Below are positions 1 to 9,877 of a stretch of 64,000 nucleotides of DNA, one piece after another (the stretch's first letter is position 1; each line of letters begins with the position of its first letter). The translations under genes were made by a program, and so were the position numbers. The DNA is taken from NCBI RefSeq assembly GCF_000219585.1, contig NC_015731.1, positions 186,001 to 250,000 on the forward strand, in the 5' to 3' direction. Under the pieces are notes generated by a model. That model saw only the letters and a list, made by a program, of their open reading frames with translations. It was not told where the DNA came from and did no database searches. The DNA is from Nitrosomonas sp. Is79A3. GTDB lineage: Bacteria > Pseudomonadota > Gammaproteobacteria > Burkholderiales > Nitrosomonadaceae.

Positions 1-1528
1 ATGATCCGCTATGGTCAACTGAGGCGCATTTGCCAGAACATGATCAAGACCTTTTCGTATATTGGAGATCATCGACTTGATATGATCTCCGGCTGCGTGA
101 GTCAGAGTGAGCAGCAATCGGGATTGACCGGCATGCTGGGTCAGGCGGGCAATGCCGCTGAGCAACATGGGACAGCTAGTGATTGCCTCCAGGCGTGTCT
201 TCGGGTGTGCCAGTCTGACATACCAACTCCACCAATTGTAGATGAGCGCGACTGCTCGCGCTGAGAGGTTGCAACGTTCCAGGTCTTGCGTGGTATAGCC
301 ACCCCAGCCCCATTGGTTTTTCAGCTCATCGAAGCCATTCTCGCAGTCGGCCCGATCCCGGTATAACTGGCCAATGGCGTCGAGGGAGTAGTTTGTATTG
401 GTCACCAATATAGCGTATTCCCAGAGTTTAACCTTGTCTGAATGGTCAATGAAGTGGAGCATCGGCTGCTGGTTCTCATTGCTCGTCTCGGCTGCCGCCA
501 TGCTGTCTTTGATTCGCCGCCGCAGTACCACTACACGCCGCGCACCACTCCAACCCGTCAGCCGAAGCTTGCTTTCCACCGCGTCAAAGCCTTGCCCCGC
601 GTTCTGCCAGTCGCCTTGCTGCCATTGCCGCTCGATCAGTCGCTTAACTCCGGCAGTTTGCCGTAGCTTGAAGAGGTAGTGCTGTTCAATTCGCTCCATC
701 TCGACCATTACCCCCTGATTGCCAAAGGCACTGTCACCGCGCACCAGGGCGGGGCGTTCCTCGGCAGCGAGTCGCTCAATTAGCCGGCACAGGCGCGGTA
801 GGCTATGTTTCGCCGCACTGGCTTTACCGCTTTGTACCTCGACATCGAGCACCAGTCGAATGTTGCCGATCCAGTAGGTGTGCAAAGTATGGCTCGGCCG
901 TCCCGGCTTGGTTGGGTTGTAGCCAATCTCGGCACCTGCCTGGTGACCATACAACAGTTTGACGCTGGTGTCGGCATCGAGTATCCAGGGCGTGCGTAAA
1001 GATTCTTGGATGCTCTCACCCAGGGCTTTATCCATCCATGCTGTGCTCTTCGCCAGTTGGACTGCGTGGGCAGCGCGTTCTGCTTCGCTACCATACTTGC
1101 ATGGGGCCGGTGCCAAGTGCGCCAGTGCGCGACGCAAACTCTCGTCACTGATGATCTTGTTCATGCCGAGTATTCCGGGGAGCAACTTCATCGCCGCGCA
1201 GCCCGGCAACATGTGCATAGCGCCGCTGTCCATCCAAGATCGATAATAGCCAGGTGCCAAGCACATCAACTACCTTGGGTGCGTTGGGACTGGTGTAATC
1301 CATTGGACATCCATCCATCCAGCGGGTGAATAACCCAGAAACTTCCAAAAACTCGGCAAAGAACGGTAATTGCCCCAGTGCTGTGGTGCTTCCGCCTTCG
1401 TCCCAGCGAACGTGAAACCGGCCACCAGGGGTGGCTACGCTTTGTTCAGCCGCCGTTTGTTCCGTCTCCTGCAAAGTAGTATTGATCGCCTCGACCAGTG
1501 TCTTTTTTTCAAATTTAATTTCACCCAT
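1..1528 (-). pseudogene. IS1380-family transposase, frameshifted
   Basis: The reading frame starts at 1528 (MGEIKFEKKT, behind AGGAGG) and matches the 544-residue transposase of copy 2 for about 115 residues. An extra base then shifts the frame: the top strand reads TATTCC at about 1171-1176 where copy 2 reads TATCC, and the original frame stops at 1145. The remaining sequence continues in another frame to the window edge with the same protein sequence as copy 2, including the second catalytic Asp region (GDSAFGNQG). Copy 2 encodes the whole protein in one frame, so this is damage rather than programmed frameshifting. The element probably depends on the intact copy for movement. Confidence 0.85.
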
Positions 1529-1611
1529 TGGGTGAGCCTCCTATTCTGTCGCAAACCCTTACCAGAAATACATTCGTGGCAATTTTACTGGAATCAACTG
1601 AGGAAAATAGG
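1..1611 (-). mobile_element. IS1380-like insertion sequence, copy 1 (cut by window edge)
   Basis: Nearly identical to the complete element at 59839-61570 but in the opposite orientation. The outer end at 1611 reads, on the minus strand, CCTATTTTCCTC, the same terminal sequence as copy 2. The last 122 bp of the element lie outside the window on the left, so the second inverted repeat and target duplication cannot be seen. Compared with copy 2 it differs by scattered substitutions and one inserted base near 1173. It sits inside the 3' end of the neighbouring transposase gene. Confidence 0.9.
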
Positions 1612-2912
1612 TTAAAGACTGGTACGGTTGGTTTTATTCCAAAGGCAATGGATTTATACAAAGTCTCCCAGTCCGGAAGGAAGTAATGGAGGAATAATCC
1701 ACGTACTTTCTCCCAGAAGTATTTATTACGCTTTGCATTTTGTTTTGCCCGTTGAAGCAAGAGACAACAATGCTGCTGTACCTGATCGACCAAAAACGCC
1801 AGCATCATCAAACAGGCAAAGACAGTGGATAAATACCGGTAACCGTGGCCGAAGTTATGTTCGAAGTGGTAGCCTTGTGTTTTCAGGGTATTAAAAGTTT
1901 CATTCTCGATTTTCCAGCGTGCGCGCCCGGCGCGCATGAGTTGCATCAGATTCTCAGGCGTGATCGTAATGTCTGTTACCCAGGAAAAATGTTGGGTTTC
2001 GCCTGAAGGGTGATATTCCCGGTATTCCAGAAAGTTGACCTCAAGTTCAAAGTTGGCGTCGTTTAAAGGAGCGCCATTGAGGTAACGGAAATTGTGTCTG
2101 ATACCATTGCCGTCGATAAATTCATCAGTTTTTACTCCCCGGACGGTATTCACCCAGTCAAACAAAAATTGATGGTCGGTTTGTTTGGCGCCGAGGATAA
2201 AGTGCAGGTTCAGTTTTTGAAGCAGACGAATATGCGGCGCATTGGAAGCCAGACCATCTTCGATCACAATGAGTTTCATATGCGGATGTTCACGCCTGAG
2301 TGCGTTTAACAATCGCACTGCTGCAGTGCGTTCACAGTCGTTTTTGCTATACCCGTCTTGTTGCATGATCGGCTCCGGCGCCAACGGGAATACCTCGGCT
2401 TGATCCGGGTGAACCAGCACGGCACTGAGCATCTGGTGATAGTATGTCACACGACCGTCACCGTGATGTTTCTGGCAGCATTGTTCACAATGCACTGGTG
2501 AAGAAGAAAAATAGCCCGTTCCATCAATGGATAAAAGATAATAACCATCCAGGTATTCAAATCCCTCCAACCCTTTGCCACGCTGAAGCACGTGCAGTAT
2601 GCGCCTAAATGACCGGCGCAAAAGCTCAGGGGAGACATTATCCAGTCGTTCCCGTAAATAAGTATCCGATGGCGCGCGGTCAATGCCATACAAGGATTTC
2701 AAATTAGCCCGAACCAAATCATCTTCCCTGCCTTGGTCAAATTGCAATAATGAAGGATACTTTAAGCTAAAAACCGCAAATCCCGACATCAAACAATCGC
2801 TCAATGGGAATACTTTGCCGTTTCCATTGTCTTCTATCCTTTCAAAACAGGCGCGAACTTCCTTGATTAAACCGGGCGCGCTTAAATACCGGCGAAAGGC
2901 ATATTTCGGCAT
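1521..2912 (-). CDS. DDE transposase (IS4-like), chimeric C-terminus
   Basis: A transposase of about 463 residues. Plausible catalytic residues are the Asp in SIDGTGYF, the Asp in VIEDGLASN and the Glu in WKIENETFNTLK; the last motif with the following HNFGHG is typical of IS4-type DDE enzymes. The ATG at 2912 is preferred because AGGTGAG lies just upstream; a GTG at 2921 is the alternative. The C-terminal 30 or so residues (after VPVFNL) are translated from the end of the IS1380-like element, so the original 3' end has been displaced beyond the window. The DDE core is complete. The exact IS family and the element's own ends were not identified. Confidence 0.75.
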   Translation of the reverse strand: MPKYAFRRYLSAPGLIKEVRACFERIEDNGNGKVFPLSDCLMSGFAVFSLKYPSLLQFDQGREDDLVRANLKSLYGIDRAPSDTYLRERLDNVSPELLRRSFRRILHVLQRGKGLEGFEYLDGYYLLSIDGTGYFSSSPVHCEQCCQKHHGDGRVTYYHQMLSAVLVHPDQAEVFPLAPEPIMQQDGYSKNDCERTAAVRLLNALRREHPHMKLIVIEDGLASNAPHIRLLQKLNLHFILGAKQTDHQFLFDWVNTVRGVKTDEFIDGNGIRHNFRYLNGAPLNDANFELEVNFLEYREYHPSGETQHFSWVTDITITPENLMQLMRAGRARWKIENETFNTLKTQGYHFEHNFGHGYRYLSTVFACLMMLAFLVDQVQQHCCLLLQRAKQNAKRNKYFWEKVRGLFLHYFLPDWETLYKSIAFGIKPTVPVFNLFSSVDSSKIATNVFLVRVCDRIGGSPNG

Positions 2913-2989
2913 AATACTCACCTATCACTTTAATTTATGCTCCCATAATATTGTAATTTAGTTAAAAGTTCACGAAAACTTATTTTTAA

Positions 2990-4180
2990 GGAAGCTCTGA
3001 TTAAGTTATTTATTCCAGTTTTGTCGACAAAGCTATCGGTAAAGTAGCTAATATAGGCATTATTGTGCGATTAATAACTGTAATTTTTAGCAGATTGCAT
3101 ACTATTCTGTCCCCTGATGCTGATTTTCAGGGATATTGGACGGAATTATCCCGTGGTTGGCATCCACACCTTACGGACATGGTAAAGATTAGCCAAGGCA
3201 AACAACAGATAAAGCTGTTGTGCATTCTTGAACAATCCTCGGTAACGGACTTTGGTATAACCAAATTGTCTTTTGACAATACGAAACGGATGTTCAACCT
3301 TTGCGCGTAGTGAAGCTAGCATACGATTGAGCACGGCATGTTCTGCTGGCAATTCCTCACCGCGCTTGCGTTTGAATGGCATACCCCAGACCGGCTCTTC
3401 CGGCTGTCGTTGCGCTTCCAGATTGCGATCATTACGAGTATAAGCCCGATCACCCAATACAATTGCCTCTTCGCCATGTACCAGCGCATCAATCATGTTG
3501 CCATCGGCCACTTTGGCCGTGGTAATTTCCAGGCTATGCACCAGGCCGGAATCGGCATCTACGCCTATGTGTGCTTTTAATCCAAAGTAATAGTTGTTGC
3601 CTTTCTTAGTCGAACTCATCTCGCCATCACGTTTGCGTTGCCGGTTCTTGGTCGATGGCGCAGCCGCTATCAGCGTGGCGTCAACTATCGTGCCCTGACG
3701 CAGCAATAATCCCTGTTGCGCTAACCGCCCAGTTGTTTCAGCAAACAGGCTTTGTGCCAAGTGATGCTTCTCCAGCAGGTGGCGAAACTTGAGGATCGTC
3801 GTCTCATCAGGCATAACATCTTCTCCCGCATCTAGTCCTGCAAATTCACGTAGCATCGGCACATCATGTAACGCTTCTTCCATTGCCGGATCTGAATAAC
3901 CAAACCATTGCTGCATCATATGAATCCGCAGCATCGCTTCCAACGCAAATGGCTTGCGTCCCAAACCTGCTACCGGATAGTGCGGCGCGATCCGATTCGT
4001 CCAGTCTACCCATGGAACCACTTGCTCCATTTCTTCGAGAAACTTTTGCCGGCGAGTTACTTTTGGTTTCTTGATAAATAATGGAATCGACAATACTAAT
4101 TGTTTCATCAATGCATTCCCTTGCAGTGGTTACAATCTACCGCGTATTTTACAAGTTTTTGGGACTTAATCAGAGTTTCC
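2990..4180 (-). mobile_element. IS5-family insertion sequence with TTAA target duplication
   Basis: Imperfect terminal inverted repeats GGAAGCTCTGATTAAGT (2990-3006) and ACTTAATCAGAGTTTCC (ending 4180) match at 16 of 17 positions. They enclose one transposase gene. The element is flanked on both sides by TTAA (2986-2989 and 4181-4184), a 4-bp target duplication. Total length is 1191 bp, normal for an IS5-group element. The same ends bound the 110-bp element at 47433-47542. Confidence 0.92.
3146..4111 (-). CDS. IS5-family transposase
   Basis: A 321-residue transposase of the IS5 group, full length. The N-terminal part (PHYPVAGLGRKPFALEAMLRIHMM, about 45-70) is the conserved DUF772-type region. 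The catalytic core shows Asp in IVDATLIAAP, Asp in LGDRAY and Glu in KVEHPFRIVKRQFG. It is the only gene of the element and ends well inside the inverted repeats. No frameshift or internal stop is seen, so it may be active. It could also move the short element near hsdR that shares its ends. Confidence 0.92.
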   Translation of the reverse strand: MMKQLVLSIPLFIKKPKVTRRQKFLEEMEQVVPWVDWTNRIAPHYPVAGLGRKPFALEAMLRIHMMQQWFGYSDPAMEEALHDVPMLREFAGLDAGEDVMPDETTILKFRHLLEKHHLAQSLFAETTGRLAQQGLLLRQGTIVDATLIAAAPSTKNRQRKRDGEMSSTKKGNNYYFGLKAHIGVDADSGLVHSLEITTAKVADGNMIDALVHGEEAIVLGDRAYTRNDRNLEAQRQPEEPVWGMPFKRKRGEELPAEHAVLNRMLASLRAKVEHPFRIVKRQFGYTKVRYRGLFKNAQQLYLLFALANLYHVRKVWMPTTG

Positions 4181-4207
4181 TTAAAGACCGCTGAATCGCT
4201 TTATTTT

Positions 4208-4351
4208 GGCTATGTCACAATTGGTTGTTGAAAATGACCTGCAAACTAACACGATTTATTTTTAATCAATTGGTTATATGTTTTTATGGTTATCAAAAAA
4301 TCATTTGCCATCAGTGAATTGGAAAATTCAACAACTAACTGCTACATAGCC
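4208..4351. mobile_element. MITE-like element, 144 bp, 25-bp inverted repeats, 8-bp duplication
   Basis: The ends at 4208-4232 and 4327-4351 are inverted repeats of 25 bp matching at 21 positions, both beginning GGCTATGT. The element is flanked on both sides by TTTATTTT (4200-4207 and 4352-4359). It has no coding capacity. Terminal repeats plus a direct 8-bp flank are the signature of a non-autonomous transposable element. An 8-bp duplication with GG-starting ends is reminiscent of ISL3-type elements, but that assignment is a guess. Confidence 0.75.
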
Positions 4352-4359
4352 TTTATTTT

Positions 4360-5067
4360 CCTTGTGTCTGTGTATGAGCGGGAATAGCTGAACAAATGTA
4401 TGGCTTTATATTCAGATGTACTGAAAAAGTTTCAAACTGACACAGTTGAAATTCTTTCTCAATACTTCTCTTGCTGATTTTCCTATCCGACAGGCTCCTA
4501 GTGGCGATTAGCGATGTTTTGACCAGAAGGCACACCGATGCACGAATTGGCGCAAAGCGTTTCGCCGGTAATGTAGAAAAATGTCGGCTTGTCGTATGTG
4601 CATCATTGTTGATCTACTCGGTAGAAAAGAAACGCCATATGGAATTTTCGATAAGGTTCGCTCCAGAGCATACGAAATGGTTCTTGCAGTTTCTCACTAT
4701 TGAAAGGATTGGCCTCTCTCACTTTCTTACCACAACTCCGTTTGGCATGAAGCCGTAAGCAATAAATACTAGGTATTGATGAAGAAAAAAGTGACATTAA
4801 ATACATACCTTTCCCAGAAATATTTCAAAGAAGCTAATCCTGGATTATTGATTTAAATTTTTTGTTGCTAGAAGGCTATTGAAAGTCAAAAATAATTTCT
4901 CAGTCAGGCTAAAGATTGGTCTAAAATCACTGATGAAGATTGTTTGCAATTAAATAAATTCTTTTCTTTTTTATTCTACTGTTGTGATCAGCTATCTGCG
5001 TTTCTGCAGGTAATGGTAATATACGCATTTTCACGGTTTTAAAAAATTTCAAAGGATTGGTATCACC
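4360..5067. other. Intergenic region upstream of glyA, no convincing gene
   Basis: About 700 bp of AT-rich sequence with only short open frames (for example 4471-4758 on the plus strand and 4603-4806 on the minus strand) whose products resemble nothing recognised. It may be decayed coding sequence next to the IS cluster. A glycine riboswitch was looked for ahead of glyA and not recognised. AAAGGATTGG at 5050-5059 is a plausible ribosome binding region for glyA. Confidence 0.5.
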
Positions 5068-6315
5068 ATGTTTTCGCAGAAACAAACTATAGAAAGTGTC
5101 GACCCAGAAGTATGGCAAGCGATTAAAGGCGAGATACAGCGCCAGGAAGAATATATTGAGTTAATTGCATCGGAGAATTATGCGAGTCCTGCTGTTATGC
5201 AGGCTCAGGGTTCTGTTCTAACTAATAAATATGCCGAAGGTTATCCGGCCAAACGCTACTACGGCGGTTGCATGTATGCTGATCAAGTTGAGCAACTGGC
5301 TATAGATCGGTTAAAAGCGCTCTTTGGTGCTGAGTATGTCAATGTGCAACCGCATTCAGGTTCTCAAGCCAATGCAGCAGTCTATCTTTCAGTGCTAAAG
5401 CCTGGTGATACATTGCTGGGCATGTCGTTAGCGCACGGAGGTCACTTAACGCATGGTTCTAGCGTTAGTATGAGCGGAAAGATTTTTAATTCGATTTCTT
5501 ACGGCTTGCATCCAGAAACAGAGCTGCTTGATTATGATCAAGTTGAGCAATTATCTCATGAACACAAACCAAAAATGATAGTTGCCGGCGCTTCGTCTTA
5601 TGCGCGAGTTATCGATTGGAAGCGTTTTCGCAAGATCGCCGATGCTGTGGATGCCTACCTGTTTGTGGATATGGCACATTATGCAGGGTTGGTAGCTGCT
5701 GGCTTTTATCCCAATCCAGTTGGCATTGCAGATTTTGTTACGAGTACTACACATAAAACATTACGTGGCCCACGTGGCGGTATTATCATGGCCAAGCCTG
5801 AGCATGAAAAGGCGCTAAATTCAGCAATTTTTCCACAAACACAAGGTGGTCCTTTAATGCATGTGATTGCCGCCAAAGCGGTTGCATTTAAGGAGGCGGC
5901 CAGTAAAGAATTCAAGGATTATCAAGAACAGGTTATTGAGAATGCTCGTGTAATGGCGAAGGTACTGATCAATCGCGGTTTGCGGATTGTGTCAGGTCAA
6001 ACAGACTGTCATATGTTTCTGGTTGATTTGCGTGCGATGAACTTGACTGGCAAGAAGGCAGAAGAATCGCTTGAATTGGCGCACATTACGGTTAATAAGA
6101 ACGCCATCCCTAATGACCCGCAGAAACCATTTGTTACCAGTGGTATTCGAGTCGGCTCACCAGCAATAACCACGCGTGGTTTTAAAGAATTGGAAGCTGA
6201 GCAATTAGCCAATCTAATAGCGGATGTGCTTGCTGCGCCGGAGGATCCGGCAGTATTGTCACGAGTAGCCACTGAAGCGAAACTATTGTGTGCAAAATTT
6301 CCCGTTTATGGATAG
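5068..6315 (+). CDS. glyA: Serine hydroxymethyltransferase
   Basis: Converts serine and tetrahydrofolate to glycine and 5,10-methylene-tetrahydrofolate in the cytoplasm; the main source of one-carbon units. The 415-residue length is standard. The PLP-binding lysine is K230 in [14 protein letters not shown], and the N-terminal [13 protein letters not shown] and [13 protein letters not shown] motifs (about 31-68) are typical of the family. Followed 66 bp later by nrdR and then ribD, an order common in proteobacteria. No disruption is seen. Confidence 0.98.
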   Translation: MFSQKQTIESVDPEVWQAIKGEIQRQEEYIELIASENYASPAVMQAQGSVLTNKYAEGYPAKRYYGGCMYADQVEQLAIDRLKALFGAEYVNVQPHSGSQANAAVYLSVLKPGDTLLGMSLAHGGHLTHGSSVSMSGKIFNSISYGLHPETELLDYDQVEQLSHEHKPKMIVAGASSYARVIDWKRFRKIADAVDAYLFVDMAHYAGLVAAGFYPNPVGIADFVTSTTHKTLRGPRGGIIMAKPEHEKALNSAIFPQTQGGPLMHVIAAKAVAFKEAASKEFKDYQEQVIENARVMAKVLINRGLRIVSGQTDCHMFLVDLRAMNLTGKKAEESLELAHITVNKNAIPNDPQKPFVTSGIRVGSPAITTRGFKELEAEQLANLIADVLAAPEDPAVLSRVATEAKLLCAKFPVYG

Positions 6316-6381
6316 CGTTATCAAGTTGGACAGATATTGAAAATGATTTGTTCAGCTTAATTACTAATGACTTAGTGTAGT

Positions 6382-6840
6382 ATGAAATGTCCTTTTTGCT
6401 GTGCAGATGACACTAGCGTGATCGACTCGCGTGTGAGTGAGGATGGTCAGAAAATACGTCGGCGGCGGCGGTGTCAGGCTTGTGACAAACGTTTTACGAC
6501 ATATGAGACAGTTGAATTACGTTTGCCTCAAGTTGTAAAGCATGATGGTAGTCGAACTGAGTTTGACCGAAATAAACTGCTGACGGGATTTAAACGTGCA
6601 CTCCATAAGCGCCCTGTTCCCACAAGTTATGTGGATGCCGCTATCGACCGAATTGTGCAAAAGTTTTTAAGTATGGGGGAGCGCGAAGTTTCATCACGTA
6701 GTATTGGTGAGAGCGTAATGCAAGAACTTTATAAGCTCGATAAAGTAGCTTATATTCGATTCGCATCTGTTTATAAAAGCTTTCAGGACGTGGATGATTT
6801 TCGTGATGCGATCAAAGAAGCGCAAAAACCGGATCAATAG
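6382..6840 (+). CDS. nrdR: Transcriptional repressor NrdR
   Basis: Nucleotide-sensing repressor of ribonucleotide reductase genes. The 152-residue protein has an N-terminal zinc ribbon with C3, C6, C31 and C34, the basic stretch RRRRR just before C31, and an ATP-cone domain from about residue 49 to 139. The ATP/dATP-bound state of the ATP cone controls DNA binding in characterised members. It lies between glyA and ribD on the same strand and is probably co-transcribed. The length is normal for the family. Confidence 0.97.
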   Translation: MKCPFCCADDTSVIDSRVSEDGQKIRRRRRCQACDKRFTTYETVELRLPQVVKHDGSRTEFDRNKLLTGFKRALHKRPVPTSYVDAAIDRIVQKFLSMGEREVSSRSIGESVMQELYKLDKVAYIRFASVYKSFQDVDDFRDAIKEAQKPDQ

Positions 6841-6948
6841 TTGCAATCGAAAAAGGCAAACTAAATCAGTCTAATGATTATTTTCTGGTCACTTATTGCA
6901 GTGCAGACAAACCAGATCAGTATGCAATCCTTTATCACAATTCCCTAG

Positions 6949-8040
6949 ATGTTCTCTCCCGCCGATTATGCTTACATGTCGCACGCGCTGCGGTTAGCTG
7001 AGAAGGGACTTTACAGTACGGCACCAAATCCGCGTGTTGGTTGTGTGCTCGTCCGTAATGAACAAATAGTTGGAAGTGGTTGGCATGAAAAGGCTGGGCG
7101 GCCGCATGCGGAAATTAATGCATTAAATAATGCTAAAGCAGCAGCACGTGGCGCAACCGCTTATGTCACATTGGAACCTTGTGGTCATTTTGGACGCACG
7201 CCTCCGTGTGTTAGTGCTTTGATCGCTGCAGGTATTGCCAATGTCATCATAGCCATGGAAGATCCTAACCCGATTGTGTCGGGCCGTGGTAAAGCATTAT
7301 TGGAACAGTCTGGTATTGCAGTACAGACCGGCTTATTAGAAGCAGAAGCGCGTGCGCTGAATGTGGGTTTTATCGCTCGTATGGTTGATAAGAAACCATG
7401 GGTCAGATTAAAAACTGCAGTAAGCCTGGATGGTAAGACTGCGCTAAAGAATGGTGTGAGTCAATGGATTACCGGTGAGGCTGCTCGACAGGATGGACAT
7501 CGATGGCGGGCGCGTTCATGCGCTATCATGACAGGCATCGGCACAGTAAAATTGGATAACCCGCAATTAACAGTCCGCCACATCGAGACACGCCGTCAAC
7601 CCAAGAAAATTATTGTGGATAGTCATTTAGCCATTCCATTGGATGCTAAATTACTGCAAGGTGAAGAAGGGATATTTATCTTCACTGCTAATGATGGCAA
7701 TCCGGAAAAAAATGCTGTGCTGAGTAAGCTGGGTATTCGGGTCATTGTTTTACCCAATGCTGAAGGTCGAGTTGATTTGAAGAGAATGATGATGACGCTG
7801 GCAGATTTCGGAATGAATGAGGTATTGGTGGAAGCTGGGTCTGTACTGAATGGCGCTTTGATAGAAGCCGGATTGATTGATGAGATGATTATTTTTCTTG
7901 CACCACATTTGCTGGGTGACGATGCACAGGGCATGGTTCAGTTGCCTGAATTCACGAATCTTGGGCAAAAGAAGACACTAAAAATAAATGACTTGCGCAT
8001 GGTGGGGCAAGATATCCGGATAATTGCAAGGTTTCTATAA
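6949..8040 (+). CDS. ribD: Bifunctional riboflavin biosynthesis deaminase/reductase RibD
   Basis: Performs the second and third steps of riboflavin synthesis: deamination of the diaminopyrimidine followed by NADPH-dependent reduction of the ribosyl side chain. The N-terminal cytidine-deaminase-like domain carries the zinc site H53-A-E55 with C78 and C87 (EPCGHFGRTPPC). The C-terminal reductase domain runs from about residue 150 (VRLKTAVSLDGKTAL) to the end. The 363-residue length is normal. The 108-bp gap from nrdR suggests either the same operon or a local promoter. Confidence 0.97.
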   Translation: MFSPADYAYMSHALRLAEKGLYSTAPNPRVGCVLVRNEQIVGSGWHEKAGRPHAEINALNNAKAAARGATAYVTLEPCGHFGRTPPCVSALIAAGIANVIIAMEDPNPIVSGRGKALLEQSGIAVQTGLLEAEARALNVGFIARMVDKKPWVRLKTAVSLDGKTALKNGVSQWITGEAARQDGHRWRARSCAIMTGIGTVKLDNPQLTVRHIETRRQPKKIIVDSHLAIPLDAKLLQGEEGIFIFTANDGNPEKNAVLSKLGIRVIVLPNAEGRVDLKRMMMTLADFGMNEVLVEAGSVLNGALIEAGLIDEMIIFLAPHLLGDDAQGMVQLPEFTNLGQKKTLKINDLRMVGQDIRIIARFL

Positions 8041-8051
8041 AATTTCCTGCT

Positions 8052-8612
8052 TTATTCACGCAGCGGTCTTTTGGCAAGTTTACGTTGCAATGTGCGGCGA
8101 TGCATATTTAATATTCTTGCTGTGACTGAAACATTATTATCATTTTCGGTAAGGATGCGCTGGATATATTCCCATTCGAGTCGTCCGACCGATAATGGAT
8201 GTGCGCTGATAGGTATATTCGATTCACCGACTGTACGTTCAAAAGCAGCCATGATGTCATCAGCATCGACTGGTTTTGCAAGGTAATGCGTGGCACCGAG
8301 TTTAATGGCTTCAACCGCTGTGGCGATACTGGCATAACCCGTTAACATGACAATGCGGGTACCTGGGTCCAAAGTTTTTAATTTTTCAACCAGTACCAAT
8401 CCAGATTCACTGGATAATTTTAGATCAACTATTGCATATTCAGGTGTTGAAGCCTCAGCTAGTTTTAAGGCATCTTCAATAGAGTGTGCGCATGTTACGC
8501 TGAAGCCACGCTTTGTCATCGCTTTTGCCAATACATCACAAAAAACTTTATCGTCATCGACAATGAACAAACTCGGATATTCGCTGTTGTCGGTTAATGA
8601 AGGTTCAATCAT
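8052..8612 (-). CDS. regA: RegA/PrrA-family redox response regulator
   Basis: A 186-residue response regulator. The receiver domain spans about 14-130 with acidic residues D19-D21, phospho-acceptor D63 in AIVDLKLSSESG and a conserved Lys in YLAKPVD. The C-terminal Fis-type helix-turn-helix (about 145-183, ARILNMHRRTLQRKLAKR) is the RegA/PrrA/ActR type. In other proteobacteria RegA controls respiration, carbon fixation and nitrogen metabolism in response to redox state. It follows regB after a 5-bp gap and is surely co-transcribed. It converges with ribD, ending 11 bp from the ribD stop. Confidence 0.93.
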   Translation of the reverse strand: MIEPSLTDNSEYPSLFIVDDDKVFCDVLAKAMTKRGFSVTCAHSIEDALKLAEASTPEYAIVDLKLSSESGLVLVEKLKTLDPGTRIVMLTGYASIATAVEAIKLGATHYLAKPVDADDIMAAFERTVGESNIPISAHPLSVGRLEWEYIQRILTENDNNVSVTARILNMHRRTLQRKLAKRPLRE

Positions 8613-8617
8613 TATAT

Positions 8618-9877
8618 TTATTCTAACAGCGGTAAAACGACTTGTGTGCAGGCGCCGCCGCTTTCAAGATTAAACAAACGAACACTGCCGCCAAATCGTT
8701 CAATATTGGCATTCGCCAGAAATAAGCCGATTCCAAAGCCTTGTCCAGGGGTCTTGCTGGAGAAAAAAGCTTCACCGGCACGTTGCATGGCTTCTGCAGA
8801 TAATCCTTCGCCATCATCAATAATTTCAAGGTGCAGCATCAGATTTTCCCAATGGCTCTTGATCTCTATGCATTTGGTAGAAGCATCTGCAGCGTTATTA
8901 AGTAGATTGAGTATGGATTGGCTCAATAGTTGATTATCCATAATTCTGGGTGCAGGCTGCGTGCCTGTACATTGGTAAGCAAATTTAACAGAAGGGCGTA
9001 TCAACTTCCATTTGTCAAGAACCTGATCAAGAAATTCATCGACAGGAAGTTCGCTGCCGTGCTCGGTTCTGTCTTGGCCCGCTTTGGCCAGTAATTGGGT
9101 CAAAGTTTGCTTGCAGTGGGCAATCTGATCACGCAGGATATGAATATTGTTCTGGAATTCAACATCGTTTTTATATTCTTGCTGTAATTCTCCGGTCACA
9201 ACAGCCATAGTTGAGAGCGGTGTGCCAAGTTCGTGCGCTGCGCCGGCTGCCAGTGTTCCCAGAGCGATAATTTGTTCATTGCGTAATGCCTGTTCTCGCG
9301 CTTTAGCAAGATCCCGATCCCGGTCTCGAATCGAGGAGCTCATTCTAACGACGAACCATGCAATGATTACAGTACTTAATACAAATGCTAACCACATGCC
9401 TGATACATGTAACGCAAATTCGATGAGATGATTACTATGTTCATGGGGTAAAGGTACATAAATAAATAATAGCAGCGTATAACAAGCAATCGTGATAGTA
9501 GCCATGACCCATGTATAGCGCCAAGGTAACGTAGCTGCGGCGATTGTCAAAGGCAATAGAAATAATGAGATAAATGGATTGGTTGAGCCGCCACTGAAAT
9601 ACAATAGAGTGCTCAATGCCAGAACATCAATCAGTAATTGTAAAAAGAACTCAGTATGGGTTACCGGCCATTTGCGGTGTAATCGTACCCACGTCAATAG
9701 ATTTAACAGAGCGAGTAATGCGACAACTGAGATCATTCGTGCCCATGGAATTACAATATCGATGGTCCAGTACACTATTGCAAATGTCAGGCATTGTGCA
9801 ATGATGGCAATATTCCGGAGCACGAATAAACGTTGTAAATTTTTACTGAGAGGTGATTGACTGAGGTCACTAAACAT
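8618..9877 (-). CDS. regB: RegB/PrrB-family membrane redox sensor histidine kinase
   Basis: A 419-residue sensor kinase with about six hydrophobic segments in residues 20-180. The GGSTNPF motif at 96-102 matches the quinone-binding loop of RegB. The phosphorylated histidine is H215 in AAGAAHELGTPLST. A cysteine, C255, lies exactly 40 residues after this histidine, the same spacing as H225 and the redox-active C265 in Rhodobacter RegB. The C-terminal ATPase domain has the N box (LNLLNNAADAS) and G boxes (DDGEGL, GFGIGLFLA). It is the first gene of the regB-regA operon. Confidence 0.93.
   Translation of the reverse strand: MFSDLSQSPLSKNLQRLFVLRNIAIIAQCLTFAIVYWTIDIVIPWARMISVVALLALLNLLTWVRLHRKWPVTHTEFFLQLLIDVLALSTLLYFSGGSTNPFISLFLLPLTIAAATLPWRYTWVMATITIACYTLLLFIYVPLPHEHSNHLIEFALHVSGMWLAFVLSTVIIAWFVVRMSSSIRDRDRDLAKAREQALRNEQIIALGTLAAGAAHELGTPLSTMAVVTGELQQEYKNDVEFQNNIHILRDQIAHCKQTLTQLLAKAGQDRTEHGSELPVDEFLDQVLDKWKLIRPSVKFAYQCTGTQPAPRIMDNQLLSQSILNLLNNAADASTKCIEIKSHWENLMLHLEIIDDGEGLSAEAMQRAGEAFFSSKTPGQGFGIGLFLANANIERFGGSVRLFNLESGGACTQVVLPLLE

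Noticed and set aside
1145..1528. Programmed ribosomal frameshift in the IS1380-like transposase
   Set aside because: The complete copy at 59839-61570 encodes the protein in a single frame, so the extra base in copy 1 is a mutation.
4471..4758. 95-codon open frame in the glyA upstream region
   Set aside because: No ribosome binding site, no recognisable features, and similar open frames on the other strand.
4900..5067. Glycine riboswitch ahead of glyA
   Set aside because: No paired aptamer architecture could be recognised by eye.
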